From: Nitratireductor mangrovi
GTDB lineage: Bacteria > Pseudomonadota > Alphaproteobacteria > Rhizobiales > Rhizobiaceae
NCBI RefSeq assembly: GCF_007922615.2
Contig: NZ_CP042301.2
Location: forward strand, 4,791,326 to 4,855,325
DNA length: 64,000 nucleotides
Direction of reading: 5' to 3'
Position 1 is the first letter of the stretch. Each line of letters opens with the position of its first letter. Below, one piece after another: positions 8,877 to 17,513 of the stretch. The notes under the pieces were generated by a model, which saw nothing but the letters and a program-made list of their open reading frames with translations, did no database searches and had not been told where the DNA came from. Position numbers and translations under genes: made by a program.

Positions 8877-9709
8877 GCGTCGCCCGGCGGCTTTGGAGCG
8901 CGACCACCGACCGCGGCGGTGATCGTCGCTGCCGCCTTGCGAACCAGTTCGCCATGCCGGGCATCGTTTTCCTGCGAGACCCGAACCGACGGCCCTGAAA
9001 TCGACACGCCCGCCACCGCTTCACCGAAGGCGTTGAAGATCGGGGCGGCGATGCAGCGCATCCCAACGGTTCGTTCCTCGTCGTCAACCGCCCAGCCGCG
9101 CGCCCGCGTCTGTTCCAGTTCTTCGACCAGGCGACCAGGCTCGGCGATGGTGCGTTCGGTAAACCGCGCCAGTCCCTTGTCGCGCACGATATGGTCGACC
9201 CGGCGCTGCGGCAGGAAGGCCAGAAGCGCCTTGCCGATGCCCGATGCGTGCGCCGGCCCGCGCGTGCCGGGTCGGAAGAAGGCGCGGATCGGCTCATGTG
9301 TCTCCACCTGGCTGACGAAGATGACCTCGCCGCCATCGAGGATGGCGAGATTGGCCGTTTCACCAGTTTGCGCCATCAGCGCCTGCATGACCGGCCGGCT
9401 CTGCTCGACCATGCTGGTTCGTCCGAGGAAGGTGCTGCCGATCCGGAACGCCTCGAGCCCGACGAACCAGAGCTGGTTCTTTTCGTCGAACTCGACAATG
9501 CCGTGTTTCTGCAGCGTGATCAGCACCCGGTAGACCGTCGACGGGGCCTGCTCCATCGCCGCTGCGATCTCCGACAGCGACAGGCCATCGGCCTCGGCAA
9601 CACGTTTCAGGATGGCGATCGCGCGGTCGAGCGACTGAACCGACCCTCCCTGCTGGGCCCGGTTGAAGGCGCGCGGCCTCCCCCGTGAGCGCTTGATGCG
9701 ATTATCCAT
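8873..9709 (-). CDS. bhcR: IclR-family regulator of the beta-hydroxyaspartate cycle
   Basis: This is a 278-aa IclR-type transcription factor. An N-terminal winged helix (SLDRAIAILKRVAEADGLSLSEIAAA..., about residues 25-85) is followed by the IclR effector domain with ASGIGKALLA and the C-terminal GVSISGP motif. It is divergent from four genes that match bhcA-D. This is the position of BhcR, the glyoxylate-responsive regulator described in Paracoccus denitrificans. The ATG at 9709 (MDNRIKRSRGRP) is preferred; an upstream in-frame ATG at 9721 would add four residues. The 204-bp divergent region is unusually A/T-rich and has an IclR-like palindrome. The name rests on context and family, not on a sequence comparison. 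Confidence 0.85.
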   Translation of the reverse strand: MDNRIKRSRGRPRAFNRAQQGGSVQSLDRAIAILKRVAEADGLSLSEIAAAMEQAPSTVYRVLITLQKHGIVEFDEKNQLWFVGLEAFRIGSTFLGRTSMVEQSRPVMQALMAQTGETANLAILDGGEVIFVSQVETHEPIRAFFRPGTRGPAHASGIGKALLAFLPQRRVDHIVRDKGLARFTERTIAEPGRLVEELEQTRARGWAVDDEERTVGMRCIAAPIFNAFGEAVAGVSISGPSVRVSQENDARHGELVRKAAATITAAVGGRAPKPPGDA

Positions 9710-9799
9710 GACTGTCACCATAAGCGTAAAATTTTTTCAGTCTGCGGAAAACAAAAAAGCATATACAGAACAGTGGGTAAAGCGACCTGCGAAGAAGAA

Positions 9800-9814
9800 T
9801 GAAAAAATTTTTCA
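9800..9814. promoter_or_regulatory. Candidate IclR-type operator in bhcR/bhcA intergenic region
   Basis: TGAAAAAATTTTTCA is a perfect 15-bp palindrome around a single central base. It has the layout of the known IclR consensus TGGAAATnATTTCCA. It sits between the divergent bhcR and bhcA genes, roughly 100 bp before bhcA. A/T-rich palindromes can arise by chance in such a tract, so this is a candidate only. Confidence 0.45.
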
Positions 9815-9913
9815 AAAAAATTGCGCGCGATGCCGGGCAAGCCTATCGTAGGCCCATTCTTCGGCGGCCGCCTGACGGTGGCGCCTGATGCCGCGACCAG
9901 TGGAGGACGCGCA

Positions 9914-11113
9914 ATGTCGACACAGAATCCGGTGTTCATTCCCGGACCGACCAACATCCCCGACAGGCTGCGGCGCGCCATCGACGTGCCGACCATCGAT
10001 CACCGCTCGAGCCTGTTCGCCGAGGCCTTCAAGCCGGCTGTCGACGGTGTGCGGCGCGTTCTGAAGACGCGCGACGGCGAGGTGGTGATCTTCCCGTCGA
10101 CCGGGACCGGCGGTTGGGAGGCCGCCATCACCAACACGCTATCGCCGGGCGACCGCGTGCTTGCTGCCCGCCACGGCATGTTCTCGCACCGCTGGATCGA
10201 TTTGTGCCGGCGCCACGGTCTCGAGGTCGAGGTGATCGAGGCCGAATGGGGCGAGGGCTTGCCGGCCGATCGCTTCGCGGAGGTCCTTGCCGCCGACCGG
10301 GGCCATGGCATCAAGGCCGTCCTCGCCACGCATAACGAGACGGCAACGGGCGTGCGCAGCGATATCGCCGCGGCGCGCAAGGCGCTCGACGAGGCGCGCC
10401 ATCCGGCACTGCTTTTCGTCGATGGCGTCAGTTCCATCGCCTCGATGGACTTTCGCATGGACGAATGGGGCGTCGACCTTGCCGTCACCGGTTCGCAGAA
10501 GGGCTTCATGCTGCCGGCCGGCCTCGCCATCGTCGGCGTCAGCCGCAAGGCGCAGGCGGCGATGGAAAAAGCGACCTGCGCACGCTGCTTCTTTGACTTC
10601 CGCGACATGCTGTCCGCCTACCAGCGCGGCGGTTATCCCTATACGCCGCCACTCAACCTGATCTTCGGCCTTGTCGAGGCAGTGAAGATGCTTGAGGAAG
10701 AGGGGCTGCCGGCGGTGTTCGCCCGCCATTTCCGGATCGCCGAGGGCATCCGCAAGGCCGTCGAAGCCTGGGGGCTGTCGCTTTGCGCCCGCGACCCGCG
10801 GCTCTATTCCAACACCGTGAGCGCGATCGTCGTCCCGCACGGCCTCGACGGCACCCGTGTCGTCACCCACGCGGCGGAGAAATACGGCGTCGCCTTCGGC
10901 GTCGGTCTCGGGGAGGTCGCCGGCAAGGTCTTTCGCATCGGCCATCTCGGCTCGATGACCGACGTCATGGCGCTGTCGGGGATCGCAACCGCCGAAATGG
11001 CGATGGCCGATCTCGACTTTCCGGTTACGTTGGGCTCCGGCGTGCGTGCCGCGCAGGAATATTACCGGTCAACCAACGGCGTCTCCCACCGTATCTCCAG
11101 GAAGGCCGCCTGA
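9914..11113 (+). CDS. bhcA: Aspartate--glyoxylate aminotransferase
   Basis: This is a 399-aa class V, PLP-dependent aminotransferase of the serine/alanine-glyoxylate type. It has the FIPGPTNIPDRLRRAI opening, STGTGGWEAAITN for phosphate binding, and the PLP lysine in TGSQKGFM at Lys196. In the beta-hydroxyaspartate cycle it makes glycine from glyoxylate using aspartate as donor. GGAGGACGC lies seven to twelve bases before the ATG at 9914, which fixes the start; the frame is open for 31 more codons upstream. It is first of four co-directional genes with tight spacing. Alone it could be called serine-glyoxylate transaminase; the neighbours decide for BhcA. Confidence 0.88.
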   Translation: MSTQNPVFIPGPTNIPDRLRRAIDVPTIDHRSSLFAEAFKPAVDGVRRVLKTRDGEVVIFPSTGTGGWEAAITNTLSPGDRVLAARHGMFSHRWIDLCRRHGLEVEVIEAEWGEGLPADRFAEVLAADRGHGIKAVLATHNETATGVRSDIAAARKALDEARHPALLFVDGVSSIASMDFRMDEWGVDLAVTGSQKGFMLPAGLAIVGVSRKAQAAMEKATCARCFFDFRDMLSAYQRGGYPYTPPLNLIFGLVEAVKMLEEEGLPAVFARHFRIAEGIRKAVEAWGLSLCARDPRLYSNTVSAIVVPHGLDGTRVVTHAAEKYGVAFGVGLGEVAGKVFRIGHLGSMTDVMALSGIATAEMAMADLDFPVTLGSGVRAAQEYYRSTNGVSHRISRKAA

Positions 11114-11115
11114 CC

Positions 11116-12090
11116 ATGGACAGTTCGACCACGATGTATATCCCGACCTACAATGACGTTCTGGCCGCGCATGAGCGCATCCGGCCCTATGTGCACCGCA
11201 CGCCCGTGCTCACGAGCTCGTACCTCGACGGGCTCGCCGGCGCGGAACTGTTCTTCAAATGCGAGAATTTCCAGAAGGCCGGGGCCTTCAAGGTGCGCGG
11301 CGCCTGCAACGCCGTATTCGGTCTTTCTGAGGCCGATGCCAAGCGTGGCGTCGCCACCCATTCCTCCGGCAACCATGCCCTGTCGCTTACCTACGCGGCC
11401 GGCCGCCGCGGGATCAAGGCGACCGTCGTCATGCCGGAGACGGCCCCGAAGGCGAAGATGGACGCCGTGCGCGGCTATGGCGGCGAGGTGATCACCTGCG
11501 CACCCAGCACAGAGGCGCGCGAGCGCACCCTGGAGGCGCTGGTCGACCGCACCGGCGCCGAGTTCGTGCATCCCTACAACGACCACCGCGTCATCGCCGG
11601 GCAGGGGACCTGTTCGCGCGAACTTCTCGAAGAGGTCGGCGAACTGGACGCCGTGGTCGCGCCCATCGGCGGCGGCGGCATGATTTCCGGTACCTGCCTG
11701 ACCCTCTCCAACATTGCACCCGACACCAAGGTCTACGCCGCCGAGCCCAAGAATGCGGATGACGCCTGGCGTTCGCTCAAGGCCGGCCACATCATCGAGG
11801 ACGACGCCCCGCAGACGGTCGCCGACGGCCTGAAGGTCTCGCTGCGCGAGCGCACCTTCCATTTCGTTTCGAGCTACGTGACCGACATCCTGCTGGTCAG
11901 CGAAGAGGAGATCGTCTCCGCCATGCGGCTGGTCTGGCAGCGCATGAAGATCGTCATCGAGCCGTCGAGCGCCGTCGCGGTCGCCGCTGTTCTCAAGAAT
12001 CCCGGCCTGTTCGCAGGTCGCCGCGTCGGGGTGATCCTGACCGGCGGCAATGTCGATCTCGACAAGCTGCCCTGGATAAACAAGGCCTGA
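11116..12090 (+). CDS. bhcB: beta-Hydroxyaspartate dehydratase
   Basis: This is a 324-aa fold-type II PLP enzyme related to threonine dehydratase and serine racemase. The PLP lysine is Lys59 in KAGAFKVRGACN, followed by the HSSGNHALSL substrate loop and the PIGGGGMISG phosphate-binding loop. No C-terminal ACT regulatory domain is present. In the cycle it dehydrates (2R,3S)-beta-hydroxyaspartate to iminosuccinate with release of water. It starts two bases after the bhcA stop. Family membership is certain; the specific substrate follows from the bhcA-B-C-D order. Confidence 0.88.
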   Translation: MDSSTTMYIPTYNDVLAAHERIRPYVHRTPVLTSSYLDGLAGAELFFKCENFQKAGAFKVRGACNAVFGLSEADAKRGVATHSSGNHALSLTYAAGRRGIKATVVMPETAPKAKMDAVRGYGGEVITCAPSTEARERTLEALVDRTGAEFVHPYNDHRVIAGQGTCSRELLEEVGELDAVVAPIGGGGMISGTCLTLSNIAPDTKVYAAEPKNADDAWRSLKAGHIIEDDAPQTVADGLKVSLRERTFHFVSSYVTDILLVSEEEIVSAMRLVWQRMKIVIEPSSAVAVAAVLKNPGLFAGRRVGVILTGGNVDLDKLPWINKA

Positions 12091-12116
12091 GAATTTCGTT
12101 TCCCGAGGAGTATTCC

Positions 12117-13238
12117 ATGACCATCAACATACCCGCTTCGGTCGGCATGCCGGTCGAGGAGGTCGACACCCCTTGCCTCCTGGTCGACCTCGACGCCTTC
12201 GACCGCAACATCCGGACGATGGCCGACTTCATGAAAAAGCATGGCCTGCGCCACCGCGCCCATGCCAAGACACACAAATCCTCCGACATCTCGATCATCC
12301 AGGTGGAAAAGGGTGGGGCCGTCGGCGTTTGCTGCCAGAAGGTGAGTGAAGCCGAGGCACTGGTCTCGGCCGGCGTGCGCGACGTGCTCGTCTCGAACCA
12401 GGTGGTGACGCCGAAGAAGATCGAGCGGCTCGCGGCTATGGCTACCCGCGCACGCGTTCTGGTCTGCGTCGACGATCTCGGCAATGTCGATGACCTGTCC
12501 GCCGCCGCCCAGAAGTACGGGGTCACGATCGAGTGCCTGGTCGAGATCGACGTCGGCGCTGGCCGCTGCGGCGTGCAGCCCGGCGCGGCGGCCGTCGGAA
12601 TCGCCAAGAAGATCGACAAGGCGCCCGGGCTGACATTTGCTGGACTGCAGGCCTATCAGGGCAAGGCTCAGCACGTGCATGATTTCAGCGAACGAAAGGG
12701 CCTGATCGACGCCGCGGTCGCGAAGGTCCGGGAGACGGTCGATCTGCTGAAGGCCGAAGGGCTGGACTGCGACATCGTCGCTGGTGCCGGTACGGGAACC
12801 TACTATTTCGAGGGCGTCAGTGGCGTCTACAACGAGTTGCAGTGCGGCTCCTACATCTTCATGGATGCCGACTACCAGCGCGTGAAGGACGACAGGGGCG
12901 GTTTCATCGGCGAGTTCGACAACGCGCTTTTCATCTACACGACCGTCATGTCGAAGACGAAGACCGACCGCGCAATCTGCGACGCCGGCCTGAAGGCACA
13001 GAGCGTCGACAGCGGCTTGCCGGTCATCTTCGACCGCGATGACGTCACCTATATCGGCGCGTCGGACGAGCACGGGGTCATCTCCGATCCCGAAAACAAG
13101 CTGAGGCTTGGCGACAAGCTCAAGCTCATCCCCGGACATTGCGATCCGACCGTGAATGTCCACGACTGGTATGTCGGCATTCGCAATGGCCGCGTGGAGG
13201 CGCTCTGGCCCGTCACGGCGCGCGGCATGTGCCTGTAG
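12117..13238 (+). CDS. bhcC: beta-Hydroxyaspartate aldolase
   Basis: This is a 373-aa fold-type III PLP enzyme of the D-threonine aldolase/DSD1 family. The PLP lysine is Lys51 in RAHAKTHKSS, and the C-terminal metal-site motif is PGHCDPTVNVHDWY. In the cycle it condenses glycine with a second glyoxylate to form beta-hydroxyaspartate. GAGGAG precedes the ATG. It lies between bhcB and bhcD in the published P. denitrificans order, which distinguishes it from a catabolic D-threonine aldolase. Confidence 0.88.
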   Translation: MTINIPASVGMPVEEVDTPCLLVDLDAFDRNIRTMADFMKKHGLRHRAHAKTHKSSDISIIQVEKGGAVGVCCQKVSEAEALVSAGVRDVLVSNQVVTPKKIERLAAMATRARVLVCVDDLGNVDDLSAAAQKYGVTIECLVEIDVGAGRCGVQPGAAAVGIAKKIDKAPGLTFAGLQAYQGKAQHVHDFSERKGLIDAAVAKVRETVDLLKAEGLDCDIVAGAGTGTYYFEGVSGVYNELQCGSYIFMDADYQRVKDDRGGFIGEFDNALFIYTTVMSKTKTDRAICDAGLKAQSVDSGLPVIFDRDDVTYIGASDEHGVISDPENKLRLGDKLKLIPGHCDPTVNVHDWYVGIRNGRVEALWPVTARGMCL

Positions 13239-13333
13239 CCGCTGCGATGGAACTCGCGAATGCCACCACCCGGCGTGCCGAAGGGGAACCGCGCCGGGTG
13301 GGCCCTTCACCTACAGGAAAGTCTGCGCCACCC

Positions 13334-14299
13334 ATGATCGTGATACCCGAGCACCTGGTCGAAAGGCTGTTCACGGCCGAGGCCGCCTTCGAGGCCGTGG
13401 AAGCGGTCTTTGCCGCGATGAGCCGGCGCGAGGCGGAAAACTTTCCCGTTGTGCGCGACATGATCGGCCACGCCGACGCCGTTTACGGCATCAAGTCGGG
13501 CTTCGACCGGGCCGGCCTCGCGCTCGGCCTCAAGGCAGGTGGCTACTGGCCGGGCAATGCGGAGAAGGGGCTGACCAACCATCAGTCAGCGGTGCTTTTG
13601 TTCGATGCCGACACCGGCCGTCCCTCGGCCATCGTGTCGGGCAATCATTTGACGGCGATGCGAACCGCCGCCGCAAGTGCCGTTTCCATTCGTTATCTCG
13701 CTCGACCGGACGCCAGGGTGCTTGGCATGGTCGGGGCCGGGCACCAGGCCGCGTTCCAGATGCGCGCTGCCTTGCGTCAACGCCATTTCGAGAAGGTGGT
13801 GGGCTGGAACCTGCATCCTGAAATGCTGCCCGGGCTCGCCGCCGTCGCGCAGGCGGAAGGCGTTGCCTTCGAGGCCGTCGAACTGGATCGCCTTGGCGCC
13901 GAGGCGGATGTCATCATCACCATCACTTCCAGCTTCGCGCCGATCCTGCTCGCCGAACATGTGAAGCCGGGCACCCACATCGCCGCGATGGGCACCGATA
14001 CCAGAGGCAAGCAGGAACTTGATCCGGGACTGGTCGCCGCAGCGAGCGTCTTCACCGACGAGGTGGCGCAATCGATCTCGATCGGCGAATGCCAGCACGC
14101 CGTCGCCGCCGGGCTCGTCCTCGCCGAAGACATTGGCGAGATCGGCGCCGTGGTGACGGGCGCCGCTGCCGGCCGCAGGTCACTGGAGGAGATCACCTTG
14201 TTCGACGGAACCGGCGTGGCCCTGCAAGACCTCGCCGGCGCGGCCAAGGTCGTCGAGCTCGCGCGTGATGCCGGGCCGCTGGTGTCGGTCGATCTCTGA
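13334..14299 (+). CDS. bhcD: Iminosuccinate reductase
   Basis: This is a 321-aa ornithine cyclodeaminase/mu-crystallin family reductase. The NAD(P)-binding glycine motif is GMVGAGHQAAFQMRA, and the substrate-binding region holds YGIKSGFDRAG and GLKAGGYWPGN. It closes the cycle by reducing iminosuccinate to aspartate, the amino donor for BhcA. The ATG at 13334 gives the usual family length. An in-frame ATG at 13247 would add 29 residues of low-complexity sequence and is less likely; neither has a strong ribosome site. It is last in the bhc operon and convergent with the following LysR gene. Confidence 0.87.
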   Translation: MIVIPEHLVERLFTAEAAFEAVEAVFAAMSRREAENFPVVRDMIGHADAVYGIKSGFDRAGLALGLKAGGYWPGNAEKGLTNHQSAVLLFDADTGRPSAIVSGNHLTAMRTAAASAVSIRYLARPDARVLGMVGAGHQAAFQMRAALRQRHFEKVVGWNLHPEMLPGLAAVAQAEGVAFEAVELDRLGAEADVIITITSSFAPILLAEHVKPGTHIAAMGTDTRGKQELDPGLVAAASVFTDEVAQSISIGECQHAVAAGLVLAEDIGEIGAVVTGAAAGRRSLEEITLFDGTGVALQDLAGAAKVVELARDAGPLVSVDL

Positions 14300-14326
14300 T
14301 CGGGACAATAGGGTCGGGAAAAGCTG

Positions 14327-15253
14327 CTAGCGACCGTCCTTCAGGAACTGCTCGACCCGGGCCGGGTCGAGCTCGGCACAGGCGGCGATCCGCCGCGCCA
14401 GTTCGGCCCCCGCCGGGCGCGCCTCGCCAACCGGGCGGTCCATCCAGTAGGAAACCGGGTTCAGCACGGTGCGCTGATCGACCTGGGCGATGCGCCCGCT
14501 CGCGATCACCGGCCCCGCCAGAGGCGGTCGCGCCAGCGAGATGCCAAGCCCGTAGGCGGCGGCGTCGAGCACCAGATTGTAGTCCTCGAAGCGCCGGTCT
14601 TGCGCTCGCGGGCGATAGTCGATGCCATGCGCGCCCAGCCAGGCACGCCAGCCCGAGGCGTCGGAATCGTGGATCAGCGGGTATTTCAACAGCCGCTCCG
14701 GATCACCCGAGCCGAGTTCCGCCGCGATATCCGGCCGCGCGATCGGGAAAATATGCTCCTCGAACAGCTTGACCGAGACCCGACCCGGGATGCCACCGCG
14801 CCCGCAGCGCACCGACAGGTCGATGCCTTCATCCTCCAGATCCGTCTGGCGGATGTCGACCTCGAGCAGGATGCGCAGCGGTGGTGGCCCGCCCTCCAGT
14901 TCCTTCAGCCGCGGGATCAGCCACAGGCTTGAAAGCGACGGGATCGAGGCGAGCCGCACCACCATGGCGCCGCGCGGTTCCGTCCAGCGGTCGGTATTGT
15001 CGGCAATCAGTGCGAAGGCTTCAGAGGTGCGCAGGAACAGCCGCTGGCCCTCCAGCGTCAGTTCGACGCCGCGCGCCCCGCGCTCGAACACCTTCAGGCC
15101 GAGCCAGTCCTCGAGCTTGGCGATCTGGCGGCTGATCGCGCCATGGGTGATGTTGAGCGCTTCGGCCGCGCCCGAGAAGCTGCCGGTGCGCGCCGCGGCC
15201 TCGAAGGCGCGCAGGGTGTCGAGCGGTGGGAGGTCTCGCGAGCTGTGATCCAT
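14327..15253 (-). CDS. LysR-family regulator (GcvA-like)
   Basis: This is a 308-aa LysR-type transcription factor. The N-terminal winged helix PPLDTLRAFEAAARTGSFSG with ALNITHGAISRQIAKLEDWLG is typical of the GcvA/AmpR branch, followed by a substrate-binding-like effector domain. The start at 15253 (MDHSSRDLPP) gives the normal length; an upstream ATG at 15346 would overlap the divergent exporter start. It is divergent from the EamA gene, 91 bp away, and probably controls it. The effector is unknown. Confidence 0.85.
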   Translation of the reverse strand: MDHSSRDLPPLDTLRAFEAAARTGSFSGAAEALNITHGAISRQIAKLEDWLGLKVFERGARGVELTLEGQRLFLRTSEAFALIADNTDRWTEPRGAMVVRLASIPSLSSLWLIPRLKELEGGPPPLRILLEVDIRQTDLEDEGIDLSVRCGRGGIPGRVSVKLFEEHIFPIARPDIAAELGSGDPERLLKYPLIHDSDASGWRAWLGAHGIDYRPRAQDRRFEDYNLVLDAAAYGLGISLARPPLAGPVIASGRIAQVDQRTVLNPVSYWMDRPVGEARPAGAELARRIAACAELDPARVEQFLKDGR

Positions 15254-15344
15254 GCTCACAGCTGACCCTCGATCCTTTCGTTTGTCAACGAGCTCGTTCG
15301 ATCCTTTATTGGCTCCAACGCCTCGGTGCGACGGAGACAAAGCC

Positions 15345-16241
15345 ATGACAACCGCAATCGAATTCTCAGGAAATCAGACTCGACTGGACATGGGCGCGCT
15401 GATCGCCGTCGGCGTCACCATCATCGGCTGGGCCTCGGCCTTTCCGGCGATCCGCGCCGGCTTGCACAGCTTCGGCCCCGCCGAGCTCGGCGCCATCCGC
15501 TTCGCCATCGCCGCCCTTCCGGCAGCGCTTTATCTGATCGTCATGCGCCCGGCGTGGCCGGCGCGCGGCGAGGCCTGGCGCTTCGTCTATGGCGGCGTGG
15601 TGTTCGTCGGCCTCTACACGCTGTTCCTGAATTTCGGCGAGCGGACCGTTTCGGCCGGCGCGGCGAGCTTCATCATCAATGTCAGCCCCATCATCACTGC
15701 CGCCTTCGCCGTGTTCGTGCTCGGCGAACGCTTCCCCGCCATCGCCTGGGCGGGGACGATCCTGTCCTTCGCCGGTATCGGCCTGATCGCGCTCGGCGAG
15801 GGCGAGGGGCTCAAGCTTGAATTCGGAGCGCTGCTGATCCTCGGCGGAGCCCTGGCGGCGGCGACCACGACGATCGTTCAGAAGCCGCTCTTCAAGACCC
15901 ATCATCCGCTCACCGTGGCGGCATGGAACATGGTCATCGGCGCCGTCGTGCTGTCGCCCTTCCTGCCGGAAGCGATCGGACAGGCTGCGACGGCCGATAT
16001 GGAAGGCTTCTTCGCGGCGATCTATCTGGGCGTGGTGCCGAGCCTGATCGCCTATGCCAGCTGGGCGGTCGCCCTGTCGCGCCTGCCGGCCGCGCGCGCC
16101 TCGAACTTCCTCTACGCCGTTCCGCCTGTAGCCACCGTCATGGGCTATTTCTGGCTGGCCGAGGTTCCGACGCTGCTCGGTATGATCGGCGGGTTGATGG
16201 CGCTTGGTGGCGTCGTGGTCGTCAATCTCAGCCGCAGCTGA
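15345..16241 (+). CDS. EamA/DMT-superfamily exporter
   Basis: This is a 298-aa inner-membrane transporter with two EamA repeats and about ten predicted helices. The first repeat carries WASAFPAIRAGLHSFGPAELG, and the second repeat ends at WLAEVPTLLGMIGGLMALGG. The family includes amino acid and metabolite exporters. GGAGACAAAGCC precedes the ATG at 15345. It is divergent from the GcvA-like LysR gene and followed by a clear intrinsic terminator. The substrate is not predictable. Confidence 0.88.
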   Translation: MTTAIEFSGNQTRLDMGALIAVGVTIIGWASAFPAIRAGLHSFGPAELGAIRFAIAALPAALYLIVMRPAWPARGEAWRFVYGGVVFVGLYTLFLNFGERTVSAGAASFIINVSPIITAAFAVFVLGERFPAIAWAGTILSFAGIGLIALGEGEGLKLEFGALLILGGALAAATTTIVQKPLFKTHHPLTVAAWNMVIGAVVLSPFLPEAIGQAATADMEGFFAAIYLGVVPSLIAYASWAVALSRLPAARASNFLYAVPPVATVMGYFWLAEVPTLLGMIGGLMALGGVVVVNLSRS

Positions 16242-16263
16242 ATGTGCGGGCGGTGAAGCAGAG

Positions 16264-16287
16264 GGGGCGCCATCGGCGCCCCTTTCT
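16264..16287 (+). terminator. Intrinsic terminator after EamA gene
   Basis: GGGGCGCC and GGCGCCCC form a perfect 8-bp stem around an ATC loop, followed by TTTCT. It lies 22 bp after the exporter stop and before the end of the convergent AraC gene, so it may serve mainly the plus strand. Confidence 0.75.
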
Positions 16288-16310
16288 GCTTGCCTTGCGG
16301 GGAGTTCGCG

Positions 16311-17225
16311 TCAGGCGTGCTCACGCGCATACTGGCTGGGCGAACAGCCATAGCGGCCCTTGAAGGACCGGTTGAAGTTTGAGATGTCGTTGAAGCCCGA
16401 GCGCATGGCGACGTCGGTAATGTTGACCGTGCTCTCGGCAGGACGATGGAGCGACAGGAGTTCGGTCGCCAGGACCAGGCGCTTCTTGCGCAGAAGCTGA
16501 ATGAAGCTGGTCCCGTTGTCGAGAAAGTCGCGCTGCAACTGGCGCTCCGAAATGCCGATCTTGCGCGCGAGCCAGTTGAGCGAAAGCTGCGGGTTGGTGA
16601 GGTTGCGCTCCATCACGCTGACGGCGAGCGCGAAGCGGTTCTCGCGCGAACTCATGCGCGCGGCGTCCATGGCGTCCTGTTCGGGCGTGAACGCGATCCG
16701 CACCAGGTCGAACAGGTAGCTCGGGTCGCGCTCGCGATGCCAGGCGTTTCTCCACTTCCCTTCGCCCTTCGTGAAAAGCGCGCGCATGGCCGCGTTCATG
16801 GGATGGCCCGACCTCAGCGTTCGCCCGATGGCGAGCTTGTTGTCCGCTTCCAGAAGGAACGTGCCGCGCGGCAGGTGAACCGAGAGAAAATGCGAGGTCC
16901 TGCGCTGGTAGCGAATCTGCGCCACCTTCGTCGAATCGAGCAGATAGAACTCGCCTGCCTCCACGATGTCCTGTTGCCCTTGCTGCTCGACCAGCGAACG
17001 CCCCGAAAGCTGAGCGAACAGGAAGATGTGCTCGTTCTCATCCCGCCTGATGCCGTCTGGCGACCGCTCTATCAGATCGAGGTCGCAGGCGACGTTGGCC
17101 ATGTCGAGGCCGTGGAAACGGACGGCCTTGAAATGGCCGTCGATGTCATGCCGACCACGCCCTGGTACGCCGTAATAGTGGCCGCACGTGCGGTGCAGGC
17201 GCGAATGCCATTCGTCGAAATGCAC
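16311..17225 (-). CDS. AraC-family regulator (FeaR-like)
   Basis: This is a 304-aa AraC/XylS-type activator. An N-terminal AraC_binding_2 (FeaR/NphR-like) domain includes CGHYYGVPG and the ENEHIFLFAQLSG segment. A C-terminal double helix-turn-helix follows, with LSLNWLARKIGISERQLQRD and the closing AMRSGFNDISNFNRSFKGRYG. It is divergent from the PQQ-dependent dehydrogenase, 288 bp away, and probably controls it in response to an alcohol or aldehyde. The regulatory target is inferred from position. Confidence 0.87.
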   Translation of the reverse strand: MHFDEWHSRLHRTCGHYYGVPGRGRHDIDGHFKAVRFHGLDMANVACDLDLIERSPDGIRRDENEHIFLFAQLSGRSLVEQQGQQDIVEAGEFYLLDSTKVAQIRYQRRTSHFLSVHLPRGTFLLEADNKLAIGRTLRSGHPMNAAMRALFTKGEGKWRNAWHRERDPSYLFDLVRIAFTPEQDAMDAARMSSRENRFALAVSVMERNLTNPQLSLNWLARKIGISERQLQRDFLDNGTSFIQLLRKKRLVLATELLSLHRPAESTVNITDVAMRSGFNDISNFNRSFKGRYGCSPSQYAREHA

Positions 17226-17513
17226 CTGGGTTCCCTCCGCTTATTGTCCGGCGGGCTCCTCAGCGCGACCGGCGGTTTTTCGGGAAATGGTAAAGCGGCT
17301 TTCGGATTTGGCAAGGACGAACACTTGGGCGCCCCTTCGGCGGGTGGAACCAGTCGTGTGGAGACACGGTTTCCGGCCGGCGCAAAAATTCCGCTCGTTA
17401 TGGCGTGAGAATCCAAGCCGGCAGCCATTGGTCGAGCTAGACTTTCATTTGTCGCATTCCGCCGGGAGGAGCCTGCGGATGGCGACGACATGCTTCGATC
17501 CCGGGAGGAAGCC

